Positions 19,142 through 28,626 of a DNA stretch of 64,000 nt are shown here, piece by piece. The stretch comes from an uncultured Vicinamibacterales bacterium (GTDB taxonomy: Bacteria > Acidobacteriota > Vicinamibacteria > Vicinamibacterales > UBA8438). A model generated the notes under the pieces. It ran no database searches. It was given only the letters and a program-made list of their open reading frames with translations, and was not told the DNA's origin. Where the stretch lies: positions 2,442,001-2,506,000 of the forward strand of contig OY282382.1 in the NCBI GenBank assembly GCA_958295905.1, given 5' to 3'. A program made the translations under genes and the position numbers. Each line of letters opens with the position of its first letter. The stretch's first letter is position 1.

Positions 19142-22100
19142 ATGGGCGCCATGGCTGACGGGCGCGGGGCCGAGCTGCGAACCGCCTTGACCCGGGTGCG
19201 GCGGCGCTGGCTGGCCGCCCGGTGGCTGCTCGCCCTGTCCCGCGTCGCGGGGTTCGCCTGCGTCGGCCTGCTGCTGGTCATCGCCGCAGACGTGCTTCTG
19301 GCCCCGCCGGACGCGTCCTTGCTGGCCGTCGCCGGCGCGGCGGCCCTCGCGACCCTCGCTTTCGGGGCGCGCGTGCTGTGGCCGCTGCGCCGGCCGCCCT
19401 CCGACGCTCGGGTGGCCCGGTTCGTCGAGGAACGGTGTCCCGAGCTCGAAGATCGGGTGGCTAGCGCGGCGGCGTTGGCGGCGTCGGGGCCGGCCACCGG
19501 CTTTCGCGAGCTGCTGCTCGCGGACGCCGCCGAACGTCTCCGCGGGATCGATCCGGCCCGGGTGGTCACGCCGGCCCGGGTGCGCCGCGCCGCCGCGCGG
19601 GGGGGCCTTGCCCTGGCCGTACTCGCCGCGGTGGCGGTCTTCGGGGCCGCCCCGCTGAGCCGGATCGTGGCGACGGCTTGGCTGCATGCCCTGCCGTCCG
19701 GGGCGGAACTCGCGGTGGACCCCGGCGATTTCGTTCTCGTGGCCGGCCAGCCTCTCCGCGTCCGCGCCCGATTCCGCGGCGGGAACGGCGTCAGGGGCCG
19801 GACCCCGCCCATCCTGTCGGTTCTCGACGGCATGACGCCGCGGCAGATTCGAATGCGGCCGGCCGGCGGCGGCTGGGTCGCGGAGTTTCCGTCGGTCGCC
19901 CGCAGTTTCCGGTACCGCGTCGCCGCCGCCGCGTTCACCAGCCGGGACTATCTCGTCGAGGCGCTGTCGCCGCCGCGGGTGACGCGGATCGACGTCGAGT
20001 ACACCTATCCCGCCTTCACCGGCCGCGCCCCGCGGGTCGAGGAGGACGGCGGCGACCTGTTCGCCCCCGCCGGCACCGCCGCGAGACTGGTCGTGCGCAC
20101 CGACAAGCCGGTTGCGCAAGGGGCGCTGGTGCTGTCGGACGGCCGGCGGGTGGCGCTGGACGATGCCGGCGACGGCCGCCGCACCGCGACGCTGGTGGTC
20201 GAGGGGAACGGCCGGTACGCGGTGCGGGTCGTCGACGCCCACGGGTTGTCGAACCGGGACGCGGGCGACTACGTCATTCGCGCCACGGCCGACCGCCCCC
20301 CGGCGGTGCGGGTGGTGCGCCCCGGCGGCGACCGCGAGATCACCCCGCTCGAAGAGGTCACCATCGAGGTGCAGGCCGACGACGACCACGCCGTCGACCG
20401 CCTGGATCTGGTCTACACCGTCGCCGGCCGGGCGGATCGGGCCCTGCCGTTCGACGTCCCCGAGCGGGCCGCGGCGGTCACCGGGGTCCGCACCCTGTTC
20501 GTCGAGGATCTGGCGGTCGAGCCCGGCGACGTGATCACCTACTTCGCCCGGGCGCGTGACGCGGGTCGCGCGGGTGCGTCGGCCGAGGCGCGATCCGACC
20601 TGTACTTCCTGGAGATTCGGCCCTTCGACAACGCGTTCGAGGAAGCGTTGAGCCAGGGCGGCCTGGGGCCGCAGGCGGCCGAGATCGGCAGGCTGGCGGC
20701 GCTGCAGAAGCAGATCGTCGTGGCCACGTGGCGGCTCGATCAGCGGCAGGATGACCGGCGCGCGGAGGATGTCCGGGCGGTGGCGCAAGCGCAGGGCGAC
20801 CTGCGCGACACGGCGGCGGGAGCGGCGGGGCGGATCATGCCGGAACGGCGGCGGCCCGGCGCCGCCGGCGACGTCGGTCCCGAGGCTCAGCGCCGGGCGA
20901 TGGCCGCGGCGGTGGAGGCGATGACGGCGGCCGAGGCGGCGCTGACCGCGCTGGACACGGCGTCGGCGATGCCCCACGAGACCGAGGCGCTGAACCGGTT
21001 GCTGACCGCCCAGGCGGCGGTCCGGCGCCGGCAGGTCTCGATGCAGCCGGGCCGGGGGGCGGGGGGGCAGCAGGCGCAACTGGATCTCTCGGCCCTCTTC
21101 GACCGCGAATTGCGGCGCGAGCAGGAGACCAGCTACGAAACCGGCGGGCAGCCCGGCGCGCCGCGGACGGGTGACGACGACGAGACGCTCGACCGCCTGC
21201 GGGAGCTCGCCCGGCGCCAGGAGCGGATCAACCGGGATCTCCGCCAATCCCCGGAGACCGGCGCGGCCGAGGAACGGCGGCGGGTGCTGGAACGGTTGCG
21301 GCGCGAGCAGCAGGCGCTGCGGGCCGAGCTCGAGGCCCTGGCCGAGCGGCTCGGCCCGTCGTCCGGCTCTGATGGGCGGTCCGGCTCTGAGGGGCGGTCC
21401 GGCTCGGAAGGGCAGCCGGGCTCGGCCGGCCGGTCCGGCTCGGGAGGGCGGTCCGGCTCGGGACGGACCGCGGGCGGGGAGCTGCGCCGGGCGGTCGAGC
21501 AGATGCAGCGCGCCACCGGCGGCCTGCGCCGCGGGGACGGGGCCGCGGCGCGCGAGCACGGGGACGGGGCCGCGGACGCCCTGCGGCGGCTTGCGGACCG
21601 CCTGCGGTCCGTCGGCGCCGCGGGGCGGGCCGGAGCCTTGGGCGACCTGCAGCTCGAAGCGCAGCAGATCGCGCAGGCCCAGCGCCGGCTGGCCGAGGAT
21701 GTGGCGCGTGCCGCGGACGGGGACCTCGGCCCCGGGTACCGCGAGCGGATGGCCGGCGAGAAGGACGATCTGGCCGACCGTACCGAGGCGCTCGAGCAGG
21801 GCCTGTCCGCGCTGGGCGGGGGGGGCGATGCCGCGGCGGGGACGCCGGCCTCGGCCCCGTCGGCGGTCGATCCGTCTATCGCGGAAGCGCAGGCGACGCT
21901 GATCAGGGAACAGGTGGCGGATCGCCTGCGGGCCGGCGCCGCTCGCCTCCGGTCCGGCGTCGGCGCGGGTCCGTCCGGCGCGGCCCCGTCGCCGGGGGCC
22001 GGGCGGGCGGAAGAGGCGGCGTTGGCCGATGTGCTGGGGACCGTGGCCGGACTGCTGCGGCAGGCGATGATGCAGGACGAGGCGCAACGCCGGCTGGCGG

Positions 22101-22732
22101 CCGAGCTCGAGACCGCCCGGCGGTTGCGCCGGCGACTTCAGGGATCGGCGGCGGAAGAGGACGCGCCGGGCCCGGCGCGCGTCGGCGCGCCCTCCGGCGA
22201 CGGCCCGGCCGGGGAGCCGACCGCCCCGGGGGCCCGGTCCGGGAACGCCGCCCGCGCGGCGCGCGCCGGCTCGGGAGAACGTGCGGCGGGCGGCTCGGGA
22301 CAGGGTGGAGGCTCCGCGCGCGGCGCCGATCGGTCGGAACGGCCGGGCGGTGACGCCGGCGGCGGGGACCCGGGAGGCTCGGGACGGGAAGCGGCCGGCG
22401 AGCTGGCGCGGCATCCCGGGTTGCTGCGGGCGTTGCGAGACATCGACCCCGGGTTGGCGGCCAGCCTCGAAGGCTGGGCGCGGCAGTGGCGGAGCCGGTC
22501 GGCGCCCGGCGCCGACCGGGCCCGGCTGGACTTCGCCCATTGGACCTCGCTGCGCCGCGAGCTGGTCACCGCCCTGCAGCGGTTCGAGAGGGACCGCTCG
22601 CGGGAACTCGCGGACCTGGCGCTTCGGGATCGATACGCGGTCGGAGCCGACGACGCGGTGCCCGAGCGCTACCGGCGTCTCGTGGAGCAGTACTATCGGT
22701 CGCTCGCAGACGCTCCGCGGGCGGTTCGGTGA
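19142..22732 (+). CDS. DUF4175-like membrane-anchored giant protein
   Basis: The product of about 1196 residues has two N-terminal membrane helices (WLLALSRVAGFACVGLLLVI and a second near residues 60-80), a third hydrophobic segment near 155-175, then Ig-like periplasmic regions and a very long Arg, Glu, Ala and Gln-rich helical part with a Ser-Gly repeat near residues 740-780. The layout fits DUF4175 proteins of Bat operons. The start at 19142 follows a GGGTGAG ribosome-binding site; 19151 and 19082 are alternatives. The stop overlaps the ATG of the next gene. It probably continues the operon that ends at 8592, before the island. Confidence 0.7.
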   Translation: MGAMADGRGAELRTALTRVRRRWLAARWLLALSRVAGFACVGLLLVIAADVLLAPPDASLLAVAGAAALATLAFGARVLWPLRRPPSDARVARFVEERCPELEDRVASAAALAASGPATGFRELLLADAAERLRGIDPARVVTPARVRRAAARGGLALAVLAAVAVFGAAPLSRIVATAWLHALPSGAELAVDPGDFVLVAGQPLRVRARFRGGNGVRGRTPPILSVLDGMTPRQIRMRPAGGGWVAEFPSVARSFRYRVAAAAFTSRDYLVEALSPPRVTRIDVEYTYPAFTGRAPRVEEDGGDLFAPAGTAARLVVRTDKPVAQGALVLSDGRRVALDDAGDGRRTATLVVEGNGRYAVRVVDAHGLSNRDAGDYVIRATADRPPAVRVVRPGGDREITPLEEVTIEVQADDDHAVDRLDLVYTVAGRADRALPFDVPERAAAVTGVRTLFVEDLAVEPGDVITYFARARDAGRAGASAEARSDLYFLEIRPFDNAFEEALSQGGLGPQAAEIGRLAALQKQIVVATWRLDQRQDDRRAEDVRAVAQAQGDLRDTAAGAAGRIMPERRRPGAAGDVGPEAQRRAMAAAVEAMTAAEAALTALDTASAMPHETEALNRLLTAQAAVRRRQVSMQPGRGAGGQQAQLDLSALFDRELRREQETSYETGGQPGAPRTGDDDETLDRLRELARRQERINRDLRQSPETGAAEERRRVLERLRREQQALRAELEALAERLGPSSGSDGRSGSEGRSGSEGQPGSAGRSGSGGRSGSGRTAGGELRRAVEQMQRATGGLRRGDGAAAREHGDGAADALRRLADRLRSVGAAGRAGALGDLQLEAQQIAQAQRRLAEDVARAADGDLGPGYRERMAGEKDDLADRTEALEQGLSALGGGGDAAAGTPASAPSAVDPSIAEAQATLIREQVADRLRAGAARLRSGVGAGPSGAAPSPGAGRAEEAALADVLGTVAGLLRQAMMQDEAQRRLAAELETARRLRRRLQGSAAEEDAPGPARVGAPSGDGPAGEPTAPGARSGNAARAARAGSGERAAGGSGQGGGSARGADRSERPGGDAGGGDPGGSGREAAGELARHPGLLRALRDIDPGLAASLEGWARQWRSRSAPGADRARLDFAHWTSLRRELVTALQRFERDRSRELADLALRDRYAVGADDAVPERYRRLVEQYYRSLADAPRAVR
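21358..21475 (+). repeat. Ser-Gly coding tandem repeat inside the DUF4175-like gene
   Basis: About six or seven degenerate units of 18 bp (core CGGTCCGGCTC) encode a run of Arg-Ser-Gly-Ser-Glu-Gly-type hexapeptides. It probably forms a flexible linker between helical segments and is likely to vary in length between strains. Confidence 0.75.
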
Positions 22733-24936
22733 TGCGCTTCGCTGCGCCGTGGCCGTGGTGGGTGGCGCTGGGGCTGGCGGCGGCGTTCGCCGCGGTCGCC
22801 GCCTGGGGCTATCTGCAGCCGTTCGCGCGGCTGTCCCGGCCGCGCCGGCGGCTCCTGATCGGGCTCCGGCTCGCCGTGTTCCTGCTGATCCTCCTTCTGC
22901 TCGCCCGGCCGGTGCGGGTGGAGCCGGCGACCGCCGACCGCCCGGCGCTTCCCATCCTCCTCGATCTGTCGCGCAGCATGGGCATCGCCGACGCGGCCGG
23001 CGCGCGCCGCCTCGACGCGGCGGTGGCGGCGATTCGGGACGACCTGATTCCCGCTCTCGGCGGCGACGTGCAGGTCGATCTGTGGGGGGTCGGCGAGCGG
23101 CTCGATCCCCTGGATCTCGCCGCGGCGCGCCCGGAGGCCCGCTGGAGCGACCTGACGGGCGCCCTCGGCCAGGTCTCGAAGCACTACGCGGACCGGGCGG
23201 TGGCCGGCGTCGTGCTGGTGTCCGACGGCGCCGACACCGGGTCCGGCCCCCCCGCCGCGCCCGCGGGACCGCCCGTCTACACGGTGGGCGTCGGCGCTGC
23301 CGAGATCGCCCGCGACCGTGAAGTGATCGACCTCGCGGCGGGCCGTCCGGTCGCCGCCGGGTCGGCCGTCGACCTCGCGTTCTCGACCGTCGGCCACGGG
23401 TTCGACGGCGAGCCGTTCGAGGTCCGCGTGCTGGAGGACGGCCGCGCGATCCGGGTGGTGACGGTGGCTCCCCCCGGCGACGGCGCGGTCACCCGGACGG
23501 TCGTGCCGGTGTCGCCCAAGCCCGAGAGCGCAACTCTGTACACGGTCGAGATCCCCGTCGCCGACGGCGAGCTGGTGGCGGACAACAACGTCCGCCGCGT
23601 GCTCGTGCCGCCCCCGGGCCGGCCCCGGCGCGTGCTGCTCGTCGAGGGTGCGCCCGGATACGAGCACAGCTTCCTGAAGCGGGTCCTGCGCAGCGACCCC
23701 GGCGTCGTCGTCGATGCGGTGATCGACAAGGGCCGGAACGACTTGGGCGAGCGCACCTTCTACATACAGGGCGCGCCCGGCCGCGCGCCGGCGCTGGCCG
23801 GCGGCTATCCGGCGACGCGCGAGGCCCTGTTCCGGTACGACGCCCTCATTCTGGGGAACGTCGAGCCCGATCGGCTGCGCCCGCCGCAGATCGAGAGCAC
23901 GGCGGCGTTCGTGTCCGAGCGGGGCGGGGGTCTGCTGGTCATGGGCGCCCGTTCGTTCGAGGGTCGCGGCTTCCAGGCGACGCCCCTGGAAGCGCTGCTG
24001 CCGCTGGAATTGCGGGAAGAGGGCCGGTCCGGCGTCCTCGGGCCGGGCGCCGCCGCCGGCCCGCCCCGCATCGCCCTGACCCCCGACGGCGAGCGGCACC
24101 CGGTGATGCGGCTGGGAGCGGGCGTCGAGGAGACGGCCGCGGGTTGGGCGGCGATGCCGGCGCTGGGACGTATCGTGCCGATGGGACCGCCACGCCCCGG
24201 CGCGGCGGTGCTGGCCGTGGCGGCCGGCGAACCGGGGTCGGCGCCGGTCGTCGCGGTGCAGCGCTTCGGGCGCGGCCGCACCATGGTGTTCGCGGGCGAG
24301 GCGTCCTGGCGCTGGCGGATGCTGGCCCCCTCGACCGACCGGACCTACGAGCGGTTCTGGCGTCAGACGGTGCGCTGGCTGGGCGGCGGCGCGCCCGAGC
24401 GGGTTACGCTGCGGGCCGGCGGCGGGCGGTCGGAGGGCGAGGCCCTGCGCATCGAGATCGCGGCGGTCGACGAACGGTTCGCGCCGCTGGCCGACGCCCG
24501 CGTACGGGTTCGCGTGCGAGACCCGAACGGCGACGAGCACGAGCATGCCGCGTTGCCGCGGCCGGGCGGGCCGGGCCGCTACGCGGTGGAGATTCCGCCG
24601 GGAGGCCGGGGTGTGCACCGGGTGACGGCGGTGGTCGAGCACGGCGGCGGCGTCCTCGAACCGGCGGGTGCGGCGGTGCTGGTGGGGGGGGCGGACCCCG
24701 AGCTGAGCGAGCCCCGGCGAGACGACCGTCTGCTGCGGGGGCTCGCGCAGGCGACCGGCGGTCGCTCCTTCGATCTCGGCGGCGCCGCCCGGCTCGCGGG
24801 CGCGGTGCGCGCCGGCCTCGGCCCGCCCCCCGCCCCGGTCCTGCGCGATGCCTGGGACAGCGTCTGGGGATTCCTGGCGCTTGCGGGTCTTCTCTGCGCC
24901 GAATGGGGATTGCGGCGCCGGTGGGGGCTGCGATGA
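22732..24936 (+). CDS. Membrane VWA / glutamine-amidotransferase-like protein
   Basis: The 734-residue protein has two N-terminal helices (PWWVALGLAAAFAAVAAWG, then LLIGLRLAVFLLILLLLARP). A VWA domain follows with LPILLDLSRSMGIADA at about 77-92 (DxSxS) and VVLVSDGADTGSG at about 161-173. A class-I amidotransferase-like domain comes next (RRVLLVEGAPGYEHSFLKRVL, then GGGLLVMGARSFEGRG) and lacks a clear catalytic cysteine triad. The last helix (VWGFLALAGLLCAEWGL) is encoded inside the fourfold repeat at 24868-25199. It is coupled to the upstream gene by TGATG. It is probably a structural partner in the Bat/MoxR complex. Confidence 0.82.
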   Translation: MRFAAPWPWWVALGLAAAFAAVAAWGYLQPFARLSRPRRRLLIGLRLAVFLLILLLLARPVRVEPATADRPALPILLDLSRSMGIADAAGARRLDAAVAAIRDDLIPALGGDVQVDLWGVGERLDPLDLAAARPEARWSDLTGALGQVSKHYADRAVAGVVLVSDGADTGSGPPAAPAGPPVYTVGVGAAEIARDREVIDLAAGRPVAAGSAVDLAFSTVGHGFDGEPFEVRVLEDGRAIRVVTVAPPGDGAVTRTVVPVSPKPESATLYTVEIPVADGELVADNNVRRVLVPPPGRPRRVLLVEGAPGYEHSFLKRVLRSDPGVVVDAVIDKGRNDLGERTFYIQGAPGRAPALAGGYPATREALFRYDALILGNVEPDRLRPPQIESTAAFVSERGGGLLVMGARSFEGRGFQATPLEALLPLELREEGRSGVLGPGAAAGPPRIALTPDGERHPVMRLGAGVEETAAGWAAMPALGRIVPMGPPRPGAAVLAVAAGEPGSAPVVAVQRFGRGRTMVFAGEASWRWRMLAPSTDRTYERFWRQTVRWLGGGAPERVTLRAGGGRSEGEALRIEIAAVDERFAPLADARVRVRVRDPNGDEHEHAALPRPGGPGRYAVEIPPGGRGVHRVTAVVEHGGGVLEPAGAAVLVGGADPELSEPRRDDRLLRGLAQATGGRSFDLGGAARLAGAVRAGLGPPPAPVLRDAWDSVWGFLALAGLLCAEWGLRRRWGLR

Positions 24937-25199
24937 ACCGGACGCGGCGGGATTCCTGGCGCTTGCGGGTCTTCTCTGCGCCGAGTGGGGATTGCGGCGC
25001 CGGTGGGGGCTGCGATGAACCGGACGCGGCGGGGGTTCCTGGCGCTTGCGGGTCTTCTCTGCGCCGAGTGGGGATTGCGGCGCCGGTGGGGGCTGCGATG
25101 AACCGGGCCGGTGGGATTCCTGGCGCTTGCGGGTCTTCTCTGCGCCGAGTGGGGATTGCGGCGCCGGTGGGGGCTGCGATGAACCGGGCCCGGCGATAC
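24868..25199 (+). repeat. Four tandem copies of a gene junction (81-83 bp units)
   Basis: Four nearly identical units begin at about 24868, 24950, 25032 and 25113. Each starts ggattcctggcgcttgcggg, ends with a gene start (GGGGCTGCGATGAACCGG), and carries the stop of the upstream gene overlapping the start of the next (ATGA). The four ATGs are at 24933, 25015, 25098 and 25179. The first, third and fourth share the caspase-like reading frame and the second does not. The first unit ends the VWA gene and the last starts the caspase-like gene. Units differ by a few substitutions and indels. Confidence 0.93.
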
Positions 25200-26237
25200 G
25201 GCGCGGCGGTCCTGCTGGGGGCGGTCCTCGCGGGCGGGACGGCGCCGGCGTCCCTGTCGGCCCAGGAACAGTACGCTCTGGTGGTCAGCGGCGCGTCGGG
25301 AGGCGCGGCGTTTCGCGAGAGGCACGCGCAGTGGCGTGACACCCTGGTCACCGCCCTGCGCGGTCTGCCGGGGTTCGACGACACCCATTTGATCGTGCTG
25401 GCGGAGACGCCCGGTCCCGGGGTGGGGCGGGCGTCGCGCGCCGGCGTCCGGCAGGCGGTGGATCGGTTGGCGGGCCTCATGGGGGACGACGCGGTCCTGC
25501 ATGTCGTCCTCATCGGCCACGGCTCGTTCGACGGCGTGGACGCCAAGTTCAACTTGGCCGGTCCGGACCTCGAGGCGGGGGAGTGGGACCGGTGGCTGGG
25601 CAGGTTGCCGGGGCGGCTCGTCTTCGTCAACACCACCAGCGCCAGCTTTCCGTTCCTCCAGCGGCTGTCGGCGGCGGGCCGCACCGTCGTCACCGCGACC
25701 GAGTCCGCGGCGCAGCGCTACGACACGGTCTTCCCCCAGTTCTTCATCGACTCGCTGACCGATGCCGCCGCCGACGAAGACCGGGACGGCCGCGTCTCGG
25801 TGCTCGAGGCCTTCGAGTTCGCCAGTTTCGGGGTGCGGCAGTGGTATCGCCGACGGGGACGGCTGGCGACCGAGCGCGCGCTGATCGACGACAACGGCGA
25901 CGGGCGCGGCCGGGAGGCGGGCGAGCCGGGTCCGGACGGTTCCGTTGCGGCCCGGCTTTACGCCGGGGCCGGTCCGGGGCGGCCCCCGGCCGCGGTGACC
26001 GACCCGGCGGTGGCGTCCCTGCTGGCGCGGCGGGCTGCGCTCGAGGAGGCGGTTCACGCGCTGAAGGCGGCCCGGCCCCGCATGCCGCGCGAGGCGTACC
26101 TCGACGACCTCGAACGAACGCTGATCGATCTGGCCCGGGTGTCGCGGCAGATCCGGCAATCGTCGCCTGCGGCTCCGGTTGACCCCAACCCGCCCGCCGG
26201 GAGTCCGCGCCGTGCCACGGCGCAGATTCCTGGCTAG
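25179..26237 (+). CDS. Exported caspase-like / C13-type fold protein lacking the catalytic Cys
   Basis: The 352-residue product has a signal peptide (GAAVLLGAVLAGGTAPASLSA) and a caspase-hemoglobinase fold. The His motif is clear (VVLIGHGSFDG, about 110-120). The strand where the nucleophile Cys should follow reads VFVNTTSASFPF, with no cysteine, so peptidase activity is doubtful. Two Asp-rich loops (DEDRDGRVSVLEAF and DDNGDGRG) look like calcium-binding. ATG 25179 gives the signal peptide at the N-terminus. The coupled start at 24933 would add 82 repeat-encoded residues. Its last codons and stop come from the dispersed element at 26217-26363. Confidence 0.78.
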   Translation: MNRARRYGAAVLLGAVLAGGTAPASLSAQEQYALVVSGASGGAAFRERHAQWRDTLVTALRGLPGFDDTHLIVLAETPGPGVGRASRAGVRQAVDRLAGLMGDDAVLHVVLIGHGSFDGVDAKFNLAGPDLEAGEWDRWLGRLPGRLVFVNTTSASFPFLQRLSAAGRTVVTATESAAQRYDTVFPQFFIDSLTDAAADEDRDGRVSVLEAFEFASFGVRQWYRRRGRLATERALIDDNGDGRGREAGEPGPDGSVAARLYAGAGPGRPPAAVTDPAVASLLARRAALEEAVHALKAARPRMPREAYLDDLERTLIDLARVSRQIRQSSPAAPVDPNPPAGSPRRATAQIPG

Positions 26238-26363
26238 CGCATTGCCATGACTAAAAATGGAGTAGCCGGGGAAACTCACCTCGAACCGAAAATAGTCCCA
26301 TGCAGAAGCAATACATCGTTCGACTCGGGTCCGTCTATTTGAAGATTATGGCGTGATGAACCC
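26217..26363 (-). repeat. Dispersed intergenic element, copy 1
   Basis: This block resembles the reverse complement of 44814-45002. The shared parts are an arm ending in GCGCAGATTCCTGG (26221-26232 region), a central stretch with AACTCACC and CCCATGCAG, and a conserved end with GAAGATTATGGCGTGA (26341-26356). The shared ATG does not lead the same reading frame in the two copies, so the element is probably non-coding. It overlaps the end of the caspase-like gene and supplies its stop. The rest of the gap to 26536 holds nothing recognisable. Confidence 0.7.
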
Positions 26364-26536
26364 GGCGGCAGTGAGCCTCCCGCGCTTGGCGTTGGGGACC
26401 GCCCTGCGCTATTCGATGCCTTGGGTCTGCACCTCTGGTGCACGGGGTGGTCGACGACCCGCCGCGGGAAACGAGAGGTGGCCACCTATTTCCGGGGCGG
26501 CGCAATAGCGTCGAGCCGACAGGATTCCTGATTGCC

Positions 26537-26851
26537 ATGCGCTGCGCAACCTGCGGCACCGAGATAGCCGACAAGGCGTTGATCTGCTTCCGATGCGGTG
26601 CTGCGACCACCCGGCGGCGCCGGGAGCCGGCGCGGGTCGGCCGACGCCGGCGGTGGCCCTGGGTCTTGCTGGCCGCAGCCGCTCTCCTGGGGCTGATCGG
26701 CTGGATGCGGTTCGGCGTAGGGTGGGTGGAGCGGTTCCGCGGGCCGGCCCCGCCGTCCTCCGAGCGGATGCGGCCTGATGACGCCCGGAATCGGGCCGCG
26801 GTCTCCGGATTCGAGGGGTTCCATGGCCTCACCCAGACTCGACGTCAATGA
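26537..26851 (+). CDS. Small zinc-ribbon membrane protein
   Basis: The 104-residue protein starts with a zinc ribbon ([20 protein letters not shown]), an Arg-rich linker, one membrane helix ([20 protein letters not shown], about 38-57) and a short tail. It resembles zinc-ribbon membrane proteins found near signalling genes; no function is known. The ATG at 26537 is chosen because it begins the CxxC ribbon directly. It overlaps the next gene's start by 29 bases. Confidence 0.65.
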   Translation: MRCATCGTEIADKALICFRCGAATTRRRREPARVGRRRRWPWVLLAAAALLGLIGWMRFGVGWVERFRGPAPPSSERMRPDDARNRAAVSGFEGFHGLTQTRRQ

Positions 26852-28469
26852 CCAGCGCGGCCGACGGGTCGTTCCCGTGGACCGGGACCCGTTCACCATC
26901 GGGCGGCGTATCGAGAGCGACCTGCACCTGACGAACGGCGACGTGTCGCGCGTCCACGCCGAGATCACCGCCGCCGTCGACGGTTTCCGCCTTTGCGATC
27001 GGGGGTCGCGCCACGGCACCTTCGTCAACGGCGAGGCGGTCACCGAGCATCGGCTCGCCCATGGCGACCGGGTCCGGCTCGGCCGTCGGGACGGGGCGGA
27101 GTTCGTCTTTCTGTCCGATGACGGCGCGTCGGTCGACGGATCCCCGGAGCGCGCCGCCGTCGGCGAGATGCGCCAGGTGGCGGTGCTGCTGGAGGGGCTG
27201 AAGGCGCTGAGCTCCGGCAAGGTGCTGGACGACGTGCTGGCGATGGTGGTCGACTCCGCGATCGCCGTCAGCCGGGCCGAACGCGGCTTCATCATGCTGG
27301 CGGGCGACGACGGCGGGCTCGAGTTCAAGCTGGGCCGCTCGCGGGACCGGGCCACCCTGCCGGGGGACACCTTCCAGACCAGCCGGAAGATTCCGGAGGA
27401 GGTCTTTCGCGCGGGCCGGCCGCGCATCGAGACCGACCTGCTCGACGGCGGGCTGGCCGACCGGCACATGGGCACGATAGCGCTGGGGATACGGAACGTC
27501 CTGTGCGTGCCGCTGCGCTTGGTGCGGTACGTCGAGTCGCAGGACACGGTCACCGAGGATCGGCGCATCGGCGTGCTCTATCTCGACAGCCGCACGAAGG
27601 GCCCCTTGCTGGCGCCCGAGACCGGCGCCACGCTCGATGCGCTCGCGGCCGAGGCGGCGGTGGCCATCGACAACGCGCGGCTCTATCGGGCCGCGGTGGA
27701 GAAGGCGCGGCTCGACCAGGAGATGGCCACGGCGGCCGAGATACAGCAGGCCCTGCTGCCGACCCGCAGCCGAAACGGTCCGTACTTCGATGCCGCGGCG
27801 GAAATGCTGCCGTGCCTGGCGATCGGCGGCGACTTCTTCGAGTACATCGATCTGCCGGACGGCCGATTCGGGTTCGCGCTCGGCGACGTCTCGGGCAAGG
27901 GGCCGCCGGCGGCCCTGCTCGGGGCCCTGACGCAGGGCAGTCTCGCCGCCCAGACGACCGTCGCCTCGGGGCCCGCGGACGCCCTGATCCGGCTCAACGC
28001 CGCCCTCGTCCGGCGGGCCATCGAGGGCCGGTTCGTCACGTTGTTCTATGCCCAGCTCGACCCCGACGGCACGCTGACCTTCTGCAACGGCGGGCACAAT
28101 CCGCCGTTCCTGGTCGGCGGGGGCGGCGACGTGCGCCGGCTGGAGACCGGCGGCATGCCGATGGGACTGTTCGACGGCCTGCCGTTCACCGAAGAGTCGG
28201 TCACGATGGCGCCGGGCGACTTCCTCGTCCTGTTCTCCGACGGGGTGTCCGAGGCCCTTGATCTGAACGGCGCCGAGTTCGAGGACGAGCGCATCCTCGA
28301 GAGCATCGCCGGCGCCCCCGCCCGGGAGGCGCCGGTCCAACTGGAGCATCTGCTGTCGAACGTGAAGAAGTTCACGGCCGGGGCACCGCAGAACGACGAC
28401 GTGACGGTGGTGGTGGTCGCGTATCGGGGGCCCGCGCCGGCTTCGGCCGCGGCGGCCGGGAAGCGCTGA
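26823..28469 (+). CDS. FHA-GAF-PP2C (SpoIIE-type) phosphatase
   Basis: The protein of about 548 residues has an FHA domain ([20 protein letters not shown], then [10 protein letters not shown], about 20-85), a GAF domain (about 125-295) and a SpoIIE/PP2C-type phosphatase domain (from about 305) with [19 protein letters not shown] and [10 protein letters not shown] acidic metal-site motifs. It would bind a phosphothreonine protein, sense a ligand and dephosphorylate an anti-sigma-antagonist-like target. ATG 26823 is preferred over 26778 since it follows GAGGGG and starts the FHA domain. It may report on or regulate the upstream envelope operon. Confidence 0.88.
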   Translation: MASPRLDVNDQRGRRVVPVDRDPFTIGRRIESDLHLTNGDVSRVHAEITAAVDGFRLCDRGSRHGTFVNGEAVTEHRLAHGDRVRLGRRDGAEFVFLSDDGASVDGSPERAAVGEMRQVAVLLEGLKALSSGKVLDDVLAMVVDSAIAVSRAERGFIMLAGDDGGLEFKLGRSRDRATLPGDTFQTSRKIPEEVFRAGRPRIETDLLDGGLADRHMGTIALGIRNVLCVPLRLVRYVESQDTVTEDRRIGVLYLDSRTKGPLLAPETGATLDALAAEAAVAIDNARLYRAAVEKARLDQEMATAAEIQQALLPTRSRNGPYFDAAAEMLPCLAIGGDFFEYIDLPDGRFGFALGDVSGKGPPAALLGALTQGSLAAQTTVASGPADALIRLNAALVRRAIEGRFVTLFYAQLDPDGTLTFCNGGHNPPFLVGGGGDVRRLETGGMPMGLFDGLPFTEESVTMAPGDFLVLFSDGVSEALDLNGAEFEDERILESIAGAPAREAPVQLEHLLSNVKKFTAGAPQNDDVTVVVVAYRGPAPASAAAAGKR

Positions 28470-28626
28470 TTGGGGCTGGGCGCAGTGTCCCGTCTTCTTG
28501 GTGGTCTTGGCGTCGTGGAGACGGCGAACTTCACGAACAAGACGCGTTACATGGGCGCCAGCGGGAACATGACGCCGAACTACCTTGACGTCTGCGCGGC
28601 GCTCCGACGTCAGATACGAAGCGCTA

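Noticed and set aside
26276-26485. A 69-residue minus-strand ORF in the gap after the caspase-like gene
   Set aside because: It covers the dispersed element, has no family resemblance and no ribosome-binding site.
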